The notes under the pieces were generated by a model. The model was given only the letters and a program-made list of their open reading frames with translations, searched no databases and had not been told where the DNA came from. Shown here piece after piece: positions 11,701 to 22,939 of a stretch of DNA of 64,000 nucleotides (its first letter is position 1; the number at the start of each line of letters is the position of its first letter). The stretch lies in NCBI GenBank assembly GCA_905250025.1, contig CAJNOJ010000093.1:248001-312000 (forward strand). The letters are read 5' to 3'. The DNA is from Adineta ricciae (Eukaryota > Rotifera > Eurotatoria > Adinetida > Adinetidae). The translations under genes and the position numbers were made by a program.

Positions 11701-14700
11701 AGATCAAATCGCGCAATAGTCGCGTATCATCGATCATCGAGATCTGTGAACGTTTGAGACACGATTACAATGAACAAATCGATCTCGTTCCGTTCGATTT
11801 TGCCAGCGATCTGGAAAATCGCTGGCATCAAACATGGATCAATTCAGTGGAAATTCAATGTAAACTCGAAGAGAAACTCAAAATTCTTCGGGTAAGTAGT
11901 TTTCAAATAAATCCATTCGAACGACTTGCATACAGTATGTTTTATTCTAATATGTATGTACTTTACCTTCGAAAAATGTAAATATCTTCCATTGATTAGA
12001 GATCGAGATTTGTGCTAAAGCAAATACATCAGCCACAAAAATGTATAGACATTCGTGCCAGTTACACGTATTCTACATATTCTCGAAGTGTTATGTATGC
12101 GGTATGTCATCATAGCTGAAATGTCATGCACGTCTGCTAACGTATAGTTCATAAGTGACCCAATACGATCATCGAGTCTTCTAATGGCATTATCTTTTCT
12201 CTTCAGCTTGTTCTCTATTAATTACCGTGCTATAGATGTTCTTATAAGGCAAACTTAAGATTATTTGAAGAGTGACCCATATGGAGAAATGTATGTCTGT
12301 GCGTGTAGATGTTTAATTTTCTTTTTTCTATTCATTTGACAAGGTACAGTTCAGATGCGTATTGTCGTACTTGAAGAGCTAAGAGAGTAAACGTAAGCGT
12401 ACATTTTCCCTTCTCGCTTTATTTCTCTCTTCCTGGCTCGATCTGCCTTTCTTTTTTTTGTGCTTTGATTCATTGTCTAACATTTTCGACCGATGGTTGA
12501 TCGAGCAGGGAAAAAAACGAGGAAGAGAACAAGACATACACATACGCAAAAAGCATTTTACAATTCCAAATGATTGACGATTTTTTTATTTTAAACAATG
12601 CTATGCTTGTCGCAATTTCTACTAGTTGAACGTAAGTTTCTATTTGTCATTGCTCTATCTATCGTTTACTAATAAGCAACATGAGGTGAACTACTAGTTG
12701 GAGTATATATATATTTATATGAGTGAAATTAAACACACATTTGAATGTGTGTGCATATGGTGACATACTTCGAATAGACTGAAAGAGAAGGAGAAAGAGG
12801 CCGACGACAAACTTGTCCCTATGTGTATAAATTATTGATTATTGCTATACAACACGACAAAGTAAAAATGACTAATCAGAGATGATAAAACTTGTATGTC
12901 TTATGTTTAGTTGAAAATGACTCAGATGTGTCTGTCAAACTTTTCCCTGCGCTTTTTCTTCTCTTCTCCTTCTTTGTTTGTTTGAGAAACCGATCTGTTG
13001 CCCGTCGGTAATGATTGACCGATTTACCGATTGAAAGAAAAAGTAAATGCGTTCATCTGACATCCATCCATACGTGTGTGTCAGCTTGTTATTTGTCTTT
13101 TAACATATGCTAGCCATCAGTTCGTTTATAGTTGACATAAACTGTCAAAGATACGATGTCCGCTTTCAGCAGGTAAAATTATGTTTATTTCTCGATACCC
13201 TTCGGCGTCATTTTTCTCGATCGGAATTATTCTTTCAGTTTACTAAGATAAACAGAGCAAAGATAATGTGCTCGGACATCAGTATACAATCAGTCATCTG
13301 GCCTTCTCAATTTTCTTTCTCGAATGTATATATGTATGTGTGTGTGTTGATCCCTTTATACGTGTGTCATCATCGCAAGACATCGTTCTTTTTTTTTAAT
13401 CTTCTGCGAACTAAGATGTGTTTGTATATAAGTAAGAGTCTGTCGTCTATCGAGGAATAACAAAAGAATTGGTGTGGTGAAAAGAAGAAAATTGAAGTCG
13501 CGTCAAAGCTGCAATACAGATAGAGACAGGAACTAGATACATAGAGAGAAGCAGAGTTAAATACATAGACGGATAGAGCGCAAGAGAGAACGCAGGAGGA
13601 GAAGAAGAAGAAGAAGAAAAGAAGAAGGCGAAAAGTAATTTAAATCATTCTCTTCTTTTGTACTGTACTAAATAGAGCGCCACGGTCACTGACAATGATT
13701 TATATGAACTAGTGGAATATGAATAGATAGACTTGTCGAATAAATCGACAGTTAGACAAGACGTATTAGTCATTTTGTCCATGAATCTTATTCTATTCAA
13801 GTATGTTCTCTCGTAATAGCGTAATTTATGATATATAGACTTCTTCTTTTTCTCTCTCTCTCTATTTCTTCTTTCCAATTTGCACATTACAATCCTGTAC
13901 TCTTTATTTCCCTGATTGATGAGTACAACATCATAGTGTTAGTCAACGGATTTGCACTTGGATGCTATAGCCCGTAGTTGAACAAAAGAACAGTTCATTG
14001 AACGAGTGAGTGTTGATAACGCTAGAAGTGCTATACGAAGGCTGATACATTCATGTCAAACGGACAGGAAACAAGCAATGGAAATAAAGACATCCATTAC
14101 ATCATCATCATCACCACCACCACTACTAACTCATCTCATAATCTCGAATTTCTCCAGTTTTTCTTCCTCTTTCCATGTTAATTGAACGTTCGATGTCCCC
14201 AGAGAGAGATAGTCGGTAGTTGCAAGAACATCAGTAGGATATATTAATATGCAGGTAAAAAAACGCTGGTGACCTCGAGTCAGGCAATCGTTGATTTTCT
14301 TCGGAAATTGAATACCGATTATCTTGAAGATCAAAGGAAGGTAGGAGAAGAAAAAGGAAAAAGATGATGAAGATGATGATTCAGGTTGACTGATTAAATG
14401 CATTCATTTGACTTCACTTTTTTCTCTTTTCATTCCAGAGTCCAACACCATTTGTTCTATCTGACGAAAAAGACGTAGCCGACGACGAAGAGGACGATAT
14501 TATCCCGTTTGAATCAAGTGAATACGAGAAAATTCCTCTCACCGGATCAAACACCAGTCTCGATAGTTTATATTACTCGAAATCGAATTCCAAACGTTGT
14601 CAGTCACCCTTAATTCTTTCTTCGAATAGCAATCTTCAATCAAACTCGATTTATATGAATAAAGACATGGCAAGATCAAAACGGCAAATGTCATTAAATT

Positions 14701-17700
14701 TTCTCCCAATAAATTCTCCATCGACATTTTATTATTCATTAACCAATATAAATGATCTTGATGATCAAATAAACACAAATAAAAAACAAAAACGAACATT
14801 TTCTAAATTAGATGTCGGATATGAAAGCGAAGATGAAACTAATCAGTCGAACGAAAGTCTTCAACCGATATTTCAAATCAAAACAAGTCAAAGTGATTAT
14901 TACATTGGACAAAATTTCACAAATCACAACAAAACAAGTTTTACTTCCCTAACACATTCATTACCAGTCCTTGAACACAATCATCATTTGCCTAATTGGT
15001 GGCGACATTCAATTACATCAGCATACGATACGTGTTCCAACCCAGATATTGACATAAGTATTGAAGAAGCGAAAAAAGCTCAAGTCAAACCATCCTTACT
15101 CATGTACAGTAAAAAGTATACAGATTCGAAACCATCTCCGTCGCAGTTATCACCATTGCAAAGTAAATTACCATCGAATCCAGCATCGAATTCTTATGAT
15201 GCTAGTGCAGAATACACGGACCCTGAACAGTCAGAGAACGATGTGGATATCCTATCTTCTGATTTTAATTCGAATTCACCAGTTCATCGTTATCATAATT
15301 CTGAACCACAGTATTATAATCGATATAAGAAAACAACTACTACGACCACTACCACTACCACCACAGGATATTCGTCGGATGTCGAATTAGAAACAACGAC
15401 AACGCCATCGGAAACGGAAGATCAACAACAAACACCAAATTTAGGTGAGGATTGTAAATGTTAATGATTATTATGTCTCGCAATAGGTTCAATTCAATTA
15501 TATATTGACTTTTGTGAAACAATAAAACTGAGTCGAAAAAAATCCGAGAGAGTTACAATATTGGTGATTACGTCATTGATTCGTTCTTCTTTTCTTTTTC
15601 AATAGGTGAAGTATCTCAAATGATGAAGGTTGATTTGATCAATTTACCAATGTCGTCGACGTCAGACGGTAGGAACTTCTTTCTTCAAACGACAAAATCT
15701 CATTGAGAGTCATTTCTCTAGTATTCGATTCATTGAACACAATTATCATGGGAGAGAAGGTCGATGGTTCTGAACCATGTTGGGATGGATATCAGGTAGA
15801 TCAATCATATTGCGAAAATATTCTCTATCCATTCGTTTCTCGATCAGAATCCCTTGTTTTATCAACTGAACTCCTATGACATTGATTCCATGGAAACAAC
15901 ATTGAAATGGGAAGATCAGTTTTTAGAAATGGATGTACCCAATGATTCGTCATCGGATAATGAAAACTATTTCGACGACAATTTCAATCGTTCACTTAAG
16001 GTAAATATCTTTTCTCCTTCGCTCCGAAGCCAATGAACAGCTAGAAAGTGACTACGTAAGTTTAGAAAAGTTTCACTCCCTTCTTCATTCTCAAGTGATT
16101 TTTATGTGATAGATAAATAAACACATCGATTGTAAAAATGATATCATTAGATTGAAAAGGATTTATCACTGTTGCACTCTCGAAGTGTTTATAATAACAA
16201 TTGCCGAGTAATAATGAATAGATAAACAAATCGATGATCGATTTTTGTTTTGACTACTGTAAAGCCACCGGCAGCAAATCTTTCCTTTCTCAACATGAAA
16301 TCATATCCACAAAAAGAAAAAGAAAACGATCTTTTGACTACCAGCAGATTTTGTCACCGAAAGGCGAATTTTCGACATCCGAACGCATCATTAAAACATC
16401 CCAGTCATAAGTCCTTCACACAACAGCTTGTAGTGGTTTGCTTTTATAAACCTTTCGATTGCTTTTCAATATAATTCATTGTATATCGCTAGCAAAACAA
16501 GGTCGATCCTCTTGACGATAGCGCTTTTCAGGGTTGATACTTTATTACACATAAAAAGCTTATTGATTCATTTGACTTTTTCGAGAGAAAGTTCTTCTTT
16601 GAAATTAAAAACGAAACTGAGTAAAGAAGCAACAAAACACACGCCACGACATCACTTACCAAGACGATAAAAAACACTTGAAAGATCAATCAGAAGAGAC
16701 AAATGACTTCTTAAAAGATATTTCTACTTAGTGGAGAGATCACGCATCCATCTCCAAATGGACATTGAGAGGATTAGTGAAATTTTCGCTGTTGTTTTTG
16801 TTTTTTTTTCATCAAAGGAAATGACAATAAGATGCCGCTTGCTTCTCTTTACTCCTCCCGATGACAAGTGGTAATGAAACGTAAAATTACTTTTTCTTCT
16901 GATATCATTTCAAGGACATAAATATGTCCATACATATATATCCAACTCATTCATATCCATATCGCTTTATTTTCATTGTAGAATGACTGAGCATTGCTAA
17001 AGGTCAAACGTTCACTTTCGCCTTTATTTTCTTTCTTACTCATCATTTGTATCTCATCCAACAGTTCGATACATTATTCATTTCAGATAGATAGAAATAT
17101 ACATCATAGAAAAGAGATTAGTCATTTACCGCATTCGAACAGAATAGAATAGAAAAACCGCATATGAACGTTTCCTTTTTTCTTTTTCTTCTTCTTCTCT
17201 TTCCTATTCTTCTTCCTGCTTCTTTTTTTTCACACGCATATATATGTAAAAAAATTTCAGTACTTGCTCGTGCCGCTAACGTCAACAGAAATTATAGATA
17301 GAGCGTGGGGAGAATAGAAAAGCAAAAAAAAGAAACGGGAGATGCCCTTTTCTTCTTTTTTTCGTCGTAGTTTTTTCTCTCTTTCTTCTACCTTTTTTTC
17401 CTCGACGTCTTATGCGACTCTCTTAGCTTAGTTGTCTTTCCAATGAGTGCTGATGTGGTTTGTTAACATTGATCATTGGACTATCAAACTTGCCTATCTA
17501 GTTTTACAAAAACTAACAGAAGATACGACGGAACAATCTTATCAGGTAGATATCTAAGGTTAGAAAGGTGAGAAACGCTCAATTAGATGTATCATCCATT
17601 CTACGCTTCGTTGGATGCACATTATTTAAACTTATACCGTTTTTTCTCTTTTCTTGATCGATTGGTTTCAAGTGAAGAAAAGCGTTGCGTTGTTTTTTCA

Positions 17701-20700
17701 ACGAAGGCGTCCAAAGTGTAAATGTTAATTGACGATTTACGTTTCGTATTCTCGAGGATTTTGTTTTTCATTGACTCATACATGAATAATTGTTTCGAGT
17801 GTGTCTTTTCTCCTTACATACGCTCAAAAGTACTTCGTTGTTTTTCTTTTTGACTTGATCCCTTCATATTTGTATGACAATGGCTAATTAGAATAATGTA
17901 CACTCGTATCGTTCACGCCCTCCGAGAGATGAATCTGTACACATATACATACGCATATCTGTCGATGACACAATCATTGCCAATGATCTCTCTTTAGAAT
18001 ATCCATGGCTCATCATCATCATTGACAGGTGGCTTAGCTGGAAATAAAGAATTATTAGATTCTGACTCTGACTTAGACGATTTCAACTACGTGTTAAATG
18101 AAACAGAACGACAGTTATTTAAAGCACGACAAAGTTTAGAGAAGAAAAAACGTCAACAACAATTTACATTAAACGATCGCAATCTACGAAAATATGTATG
18201 TAATGTTTGATCAATTTTGCTTATTTCTATTTTAATGTTCGTGTGTTTTTCTTCTTCTTTCGTTCGATTAATATAGGATGAAGTCTTGCGAACGTGTGAA
18301 ACCAATATTCAATGCTTACAACAAATTTTAAAGAATCTTCATCGATCAAAGAATTCACGTCTCAACAGCACAAAAGCGATTGAACAATTACAAAGTAAGT
18401 AAAGTAGACAATTGAACATAAATAATAGAGGAGTTCCACATTGAAAATTGTCCTAAATGTCTACACTCGATCTATTTCACTTTCCCACACGTATATCAAA
18501 CATAAATTACAGGCTCTGGCCCATTATCGTTAGATAGACGTCACCTATTCTCTCCTTTTATGCGTATATTAACCAATATATGTATATATCCACGCGTGTG
18601 TTTATTTAACGTCTCCTTCTCGTTCATTGTTTCTCAATTTCTTTTCTTTATTGTTCTTTTATAATGACTACTAGTGCAATTACGATCACCAGCAGCTCCT
18701 ATTACACACAGACAATATTCAAGTCTGCCTCCACTTGACAGTAGACAACTAAGGAGAAAGTAGAACGATAATTGTTCATTTCGATCATTGAAAATTAAGA
18801 ATATGTATGTGCTTGACGACAATAGAGTGCCTTTCTCTATATAAACAGCACGCACATCGCATATTTTTCATTTCTTCACCGAGCCTCTAGTTATAAATTC
18901 AATACGCTGCTAGTATCATTATCAATTACCTTGGAACGACAAATATTTGTTTATTACTCCGACATGATGGTAATTGTTCAAGATTTCGAGATTTTGACGA
19001 TGATGCTTATTTTTTCCAATCGAGTCGGACATGGCAGAGCGTCTTGCTTTCGTATGAATGCATACAGACGATCGCGATCTTGTTTGTTTCTTTCGTTCTT
19101 ACTGCACGCTTTTCTCTTCTCTTCTCCCTTTTTTTTTGTATCGTTCGTTCGATGTAGTAGTAAGTATTGTGTCCTTCGATAAAAGAAAAGAGAAACAACA
19201 AAAACACGACCACATCCTTATTGCTTCTAACAGAGTAAGACAGAAAAGAGAGAGAAGATAGAGCGAGGAAAAAGGCATTTTTCTCATTCATACTCGTACT
19301 TTGCCTGCGCACGTTCTAGACCGTCAGATTCGACTCTCCATCTCGACAACACTCGTGTAAGTCTCTGATTAGATTACATCACGGAAGAATGAGAAGATCC
19401 ATTCATTGTTATACTGAAGGAAAATATTCTAAATGTTAAGCCGATTTAATTGCTGATCTTGAGAAATACATTCATTCTTAATTCTTGATTGAGTATCTAT
19501 GCAGGTAACACTTCGCTCTTTCGTTCGTTCGTTATCTTTCTTCGTCAGCTATTTGGATTAATCCTTGCCTTGTTTATATTCAATGAATGTATGTTTCGAA
19601 ATCTCATGTTACACCCGCGAGAAGTTACCTGTTATGTATCTCGATCTGCTGTATAGATTGATCTTTCACTGTTTGGGTTCATCGATATATACATATTAGA
19701 TAAATGATTATCAGATAGAGTCATCTTTTAGTTTATATGGACGTTTTGTAACCAAAATAGTAAGCATATTTGATAGGATATGAGTACCAGATGCGTGTGT
19801 TATATCTCCTATTGTGTTTTCTAACCTTTCACTATTAATCTTCTTTTGCAGCATATCTCTCTGGTTGGCATGACATGCGACAACAAGTTAATGATGATCG
19901 AATACAAGCTCGTCAATTGCTCTACGTATCGCAAGAGATTATCAAATTGAAATTACGCTTAGACGAAGAGTTAGCTCGTATCGATTCTTCACATAATCAA
20001 TCTCATCCCTGGTTGAATGAGGGCTCCTTAACTGAAATTATGAGACGAATTAATTACGAACTTGAATCGGAAAAAGAATCTCGACAAGTAAGAAAACCTT
20101 TCTCATTTCATTTTACATTCACTTCATACTTGCTTTTTCCTGTCAGAAAATATCTTCTTATCGTTCTGATATCCTCCTTGCCGAAGAACATCTTAACGAA
20201 TATCGAATGGCACATTTCGACAGTCCATCCTCATCGAATATTGATGAACATTTACATAGTTGTCGTCTGGCACTTAACCAACTGACCGATAAGTATGTTT
20301 TCATTGAACATGTTCTCTCTAACCCCCTCCGCCCATCTTTCTTTCTCTTCTATTCAATTCAGAATGGACACGTATCAAAGTCAATTACGTACATTATCAA
20401 AAATGATCGACAATCTCATTCCTATTGAAACACAAATCGAACAGAAATTAACGTCATGCGAATACAATAACAATTATCAGGTAATTCGAAAAGAATTGCG
20501 CTTCAATCCACGTGTCTACTCATTGTTCCCATGTCTAATAGATGAATTTGCAAGACATCCAAAGATTAATTGAGAAATACGAACAATCCGTAAATCATTT
20601 AAATTATTCAAGAACTCAGTACACATCAAATTTGCATTTGAAAATCCAGAATCACTGTGAATCGAAGTTAGACTTATACAAGAAGATGCTAAGTGAATTC

Positions 20701-21693
20701 GTTCGTAAAAGTCAATCGAAACATGTGTCGTTTGATGGATCAATTAATCTAAATAATAACAATTCATCTATATTTCATACATCATCTTCCTCGTCGTCAG
20801 CAACTCCTTTGCAATACTCTTCCCAACAGAGTTACAATCAGAATAGCCGACAGAAAAAATACCGGCGTACAACTGATAGTCGAACGACATTAAACGATTC
20901 GAATCGTAGGTTACAAATCGATTTTGATGCTTGTAATTAATTTGTTTTTCACCTTGAAGAAAATTTCGGTAACGAAACGGCGAATAAACAAAGTTCGACA
21001 ACTTCTTATATATCCGATGATTGCAAAGTTTTATACATTGAAACAGTTGTTGAAGTAACCAAACCTGTCTTCTACGAACGTACAAACGAAACAACAACAA
21101 CAACAACAAATACCGAGTACCATCATCAAATTCCTCAATCCACTATAGATACTCACCAATCAACAAATCATTACTATAAACTACACGAATCATCCGACGA
21201 CGAATCAGCTAAACCGGTGAACGTGCATAAAACATCAACAAATACAACTGATCGCCGACGGAATAAATTTCAACAAGTTGATAGCGGAATTGAGTATGAT
21301 CGAACATCTCTTCCACCATCTTCTTCATCATCAACAATCTACACACATCAGACTGTTAATGATAATTCCAAACTTTTATTTCCACCTGTTTCGACTACTT
21401 CGATTCTTGATGACACATCTCAGTCCACACTTCTTCATCGTTTACAATCAACAAAACCGACATTGATGGAAGATAAATCAGCAAAAACTGTTACTTCAAG
21501 TCCAACAAGAAGTTCCGTTTGGAATCGTTTGAAACAAACATGGCTCCGTTCGCTTTTGCTTGGTCTTTTAATCCTATTTATTTTATTTTTTGTCTATTTC
21601 AATCGACTTGACACATGTTCCAAGTCGACTCTCGTTCGAACAGTTTTCCACAAAATTATTTGTATTGAAAATGAAGGTATACCCACAATTTGA
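8797..21693 (+). CDS. Nesprin-like KASH-domain protein with spectrin-type helices
   Basis: A LINC-complex protein, anchored in the outer nuclear membrane by a C-terminal KASH domain that binds SUN proteins, with cytoplasmic coiled repeats toward the cytoskeleton. Seventeen exons join in frame to 1355 residues: 8797-8849, 10845-10950, 11004-11168, 11227-11425, 11483-11613, 11688-11891, 14439-15444, 15606-15668, 15722-15795, 15848-16000, 17998-18195, 18277-18394, 19852-20087, 20147-20292, 20363-20480, 20542-20905, 20960-21693. Exons 2-6 and 11-16 are helical with conserved Trp, spectrin-repeat-like. Exon 7 is Ser/Thr/Asn-rich and likely disordered. The last exon has one membrane segment (SLLLGLLILFILFFVYF) followed by about 30 lumenal residues. 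A Cys sits 24 residues before the end, as in KASH peptides, and the tail ends GIPTI rather than the PPPx of vertebrates. No calponin-homology domains are seen. Confidence 0.75.
8850..10844 (+). other. Large first intron of the KASH-protein gene
   Basis: About 2 kb between a GTATGT donor after the first short exon and a TTTTAG acceptor. No exon or repeat family was recognised inside it on either strand. If the first exon is wrong, part of this would instead be promoter. Confidence 0.5.
11892..14438 (+). other. 2.5-kb intron of the KASH-protein gene
   Basis: Bounded by GTAAGT and ATTCCAG. It contains purine-rich simple sequence at about 13590-13625 (GAA repeats) and a CAT/CAC repeat near 14098-14130. 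No nested gene was seen on either strand. Confidence 0.55.
13590..13626. repeat. GAA/GAG-rich simple repeat
   Basis: A run of GAG and GAA units within the large intron. It is short and imperfect and is likely a microsatellite. Confidence 0.7.
16001..17997 (+). other. 2-kb intron of the KASH-protein gene
   Basis: Runs from the GTAAAT donor after an acidic exon to a TCTTTAG acceptor. Open frames near 16250-16670 were examined; they show no family features and no continuation in frame with the neighbouring exons. Confidence 0.5.
18395..19851 (+). other. 1.5-kb intron of the KASH-protein gene
   Basis: Runs from a GTAAGT donor to a TTTTGCAG acceptor. It contains pyrimidine-rich low-complexity sequence that gives overlapping spurious open frames on both strands around 18930-19310. 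No gene is supported. Confidence 0.5.
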
Positions 21694-22939
21694 TGAAGAT
21701 GTCATATGTTTTCTCTTTTGTATGATACACATTTTATTCTTTTTCTCTTTTCCAACTTGTGCTTGTTAGTATGTGTGTCATCTTTTGTACAGAACATGTG
21801 TGTGCGTGTGTTTATATGTGTATTTGGTACGCAAGAGGAAGAGACTTTCCTATTTCTGTTTTCTTCTTTTTCGCATTTTGGTTTGATTGTTGTTGGTTTT
21901 CTTTTCCGAAGCATATATATATATATGAACAATGATGTCGAGAGATTTATGATGTCGAACTGGTCAATTACTCTTTCGCAAGTGATTTTCATGAATAATA
22001 GATCGAATACGCATTAGAATGATTGATATACCTCAAGAGAGCAAGTATGTTGTTTTGTTGCAAAGGACGGAAAATTATTCGAGCGTAAATATCTTTTTTG
22101 ATAAAGTTATTATTGAGAAAAAGCTCGCCTAATGAAAGGATACTGAAGCGAACAACAAATTAGACATTCGAACGGTAATGTATGACGAAAAATGTGATAT
22201 TCATCAATCAATTTCACTTGCCTTTTTTCCGGTTCCGTTTTTTTCTCATCATATCGATTGCTTCATGATTATCTCGTATTTTTGACAGTTTATCGGTTTT
22301 TTTTTCGTCCGATTTAATCATTGATGAGGTCACAATTATAATTTAATTTGTTGTCACTGTCCAAGGTGAATGTGAGGAAAAGTGCTCGTACTTCTTGATA
22401 GACTTAATTATCTCTTGACAACTTATAGATCAAGTTAACGTAAATGTCATGTTTATTTTATCTTGACATACACTACCCACATAATCAGACAGAAAAATCT
22501 GATCGTCTTACGTCCTTCTCATCTGTTTTTTTTTCAAAGATACGAGATGATTTGATTGATAATTTGAAGTAAAACATGTCTGTCGATGTGAAGCTGATTT
22601 GTGTGACAATTTCGAAGGAAGATCTTCAGTAGCGTTAGCAGACGGCGAACGATGTAGACTTCGACAGTGAAGTTTCATCGTGCAATGACATTGCGAATAA
22701 ATTTCCAAGATGTTGAGTAAATAAATATGTTGAAAGTCACATGCTTGTGAATCATGACGAGTTTTTCGTTCTTTTGTTTCTTATCGCTTAGAAGGACAGT
22801 AAAACCAACAGAAGTAGGAAAAAGTCTTTCATTCTTCAATTCCAACATGAAATAACGTTGCGTATAGCATAAGTGAGGGAAAAAATGATTCTTCCAAGTT
22901 TACAAAAAGATCATCGATATAGAAGTCCATTTAGAAACA
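21694..22939. other. Intergenic, nothing recognised
   Basis: 3' UTR of the KASH-protein gene and upstream region of the ART-TPR gene. It includes a short AT dinucleotide run near 21912-21924. No supported gene or RNA was seen. Confidence 0.5.

Noticed and set aside
13107..14403. Open frames of 60-117 residues in the large KASH-gene intron.
   Set aside because: They follow pyrimidine- or purine-rich low complexity, are unspliced and show no motifs.
18930..19312. Four overlapping open frames on both strands.
   Set aside because: All derive from C/T-rich sequence rich in Phe, Leu and Ser or Lys and Arg codons; typical intron noise.
20906..20959. An in-frame TAA at 20938-20940 that would cut the membrane and KASH segment off the spectrin-like protein.
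   Set aside because: A 54-base GTAGGT...TTGAAG intron spans the stop and keeps the frame. Its length is a multiple of three, which made it look like readthrough.
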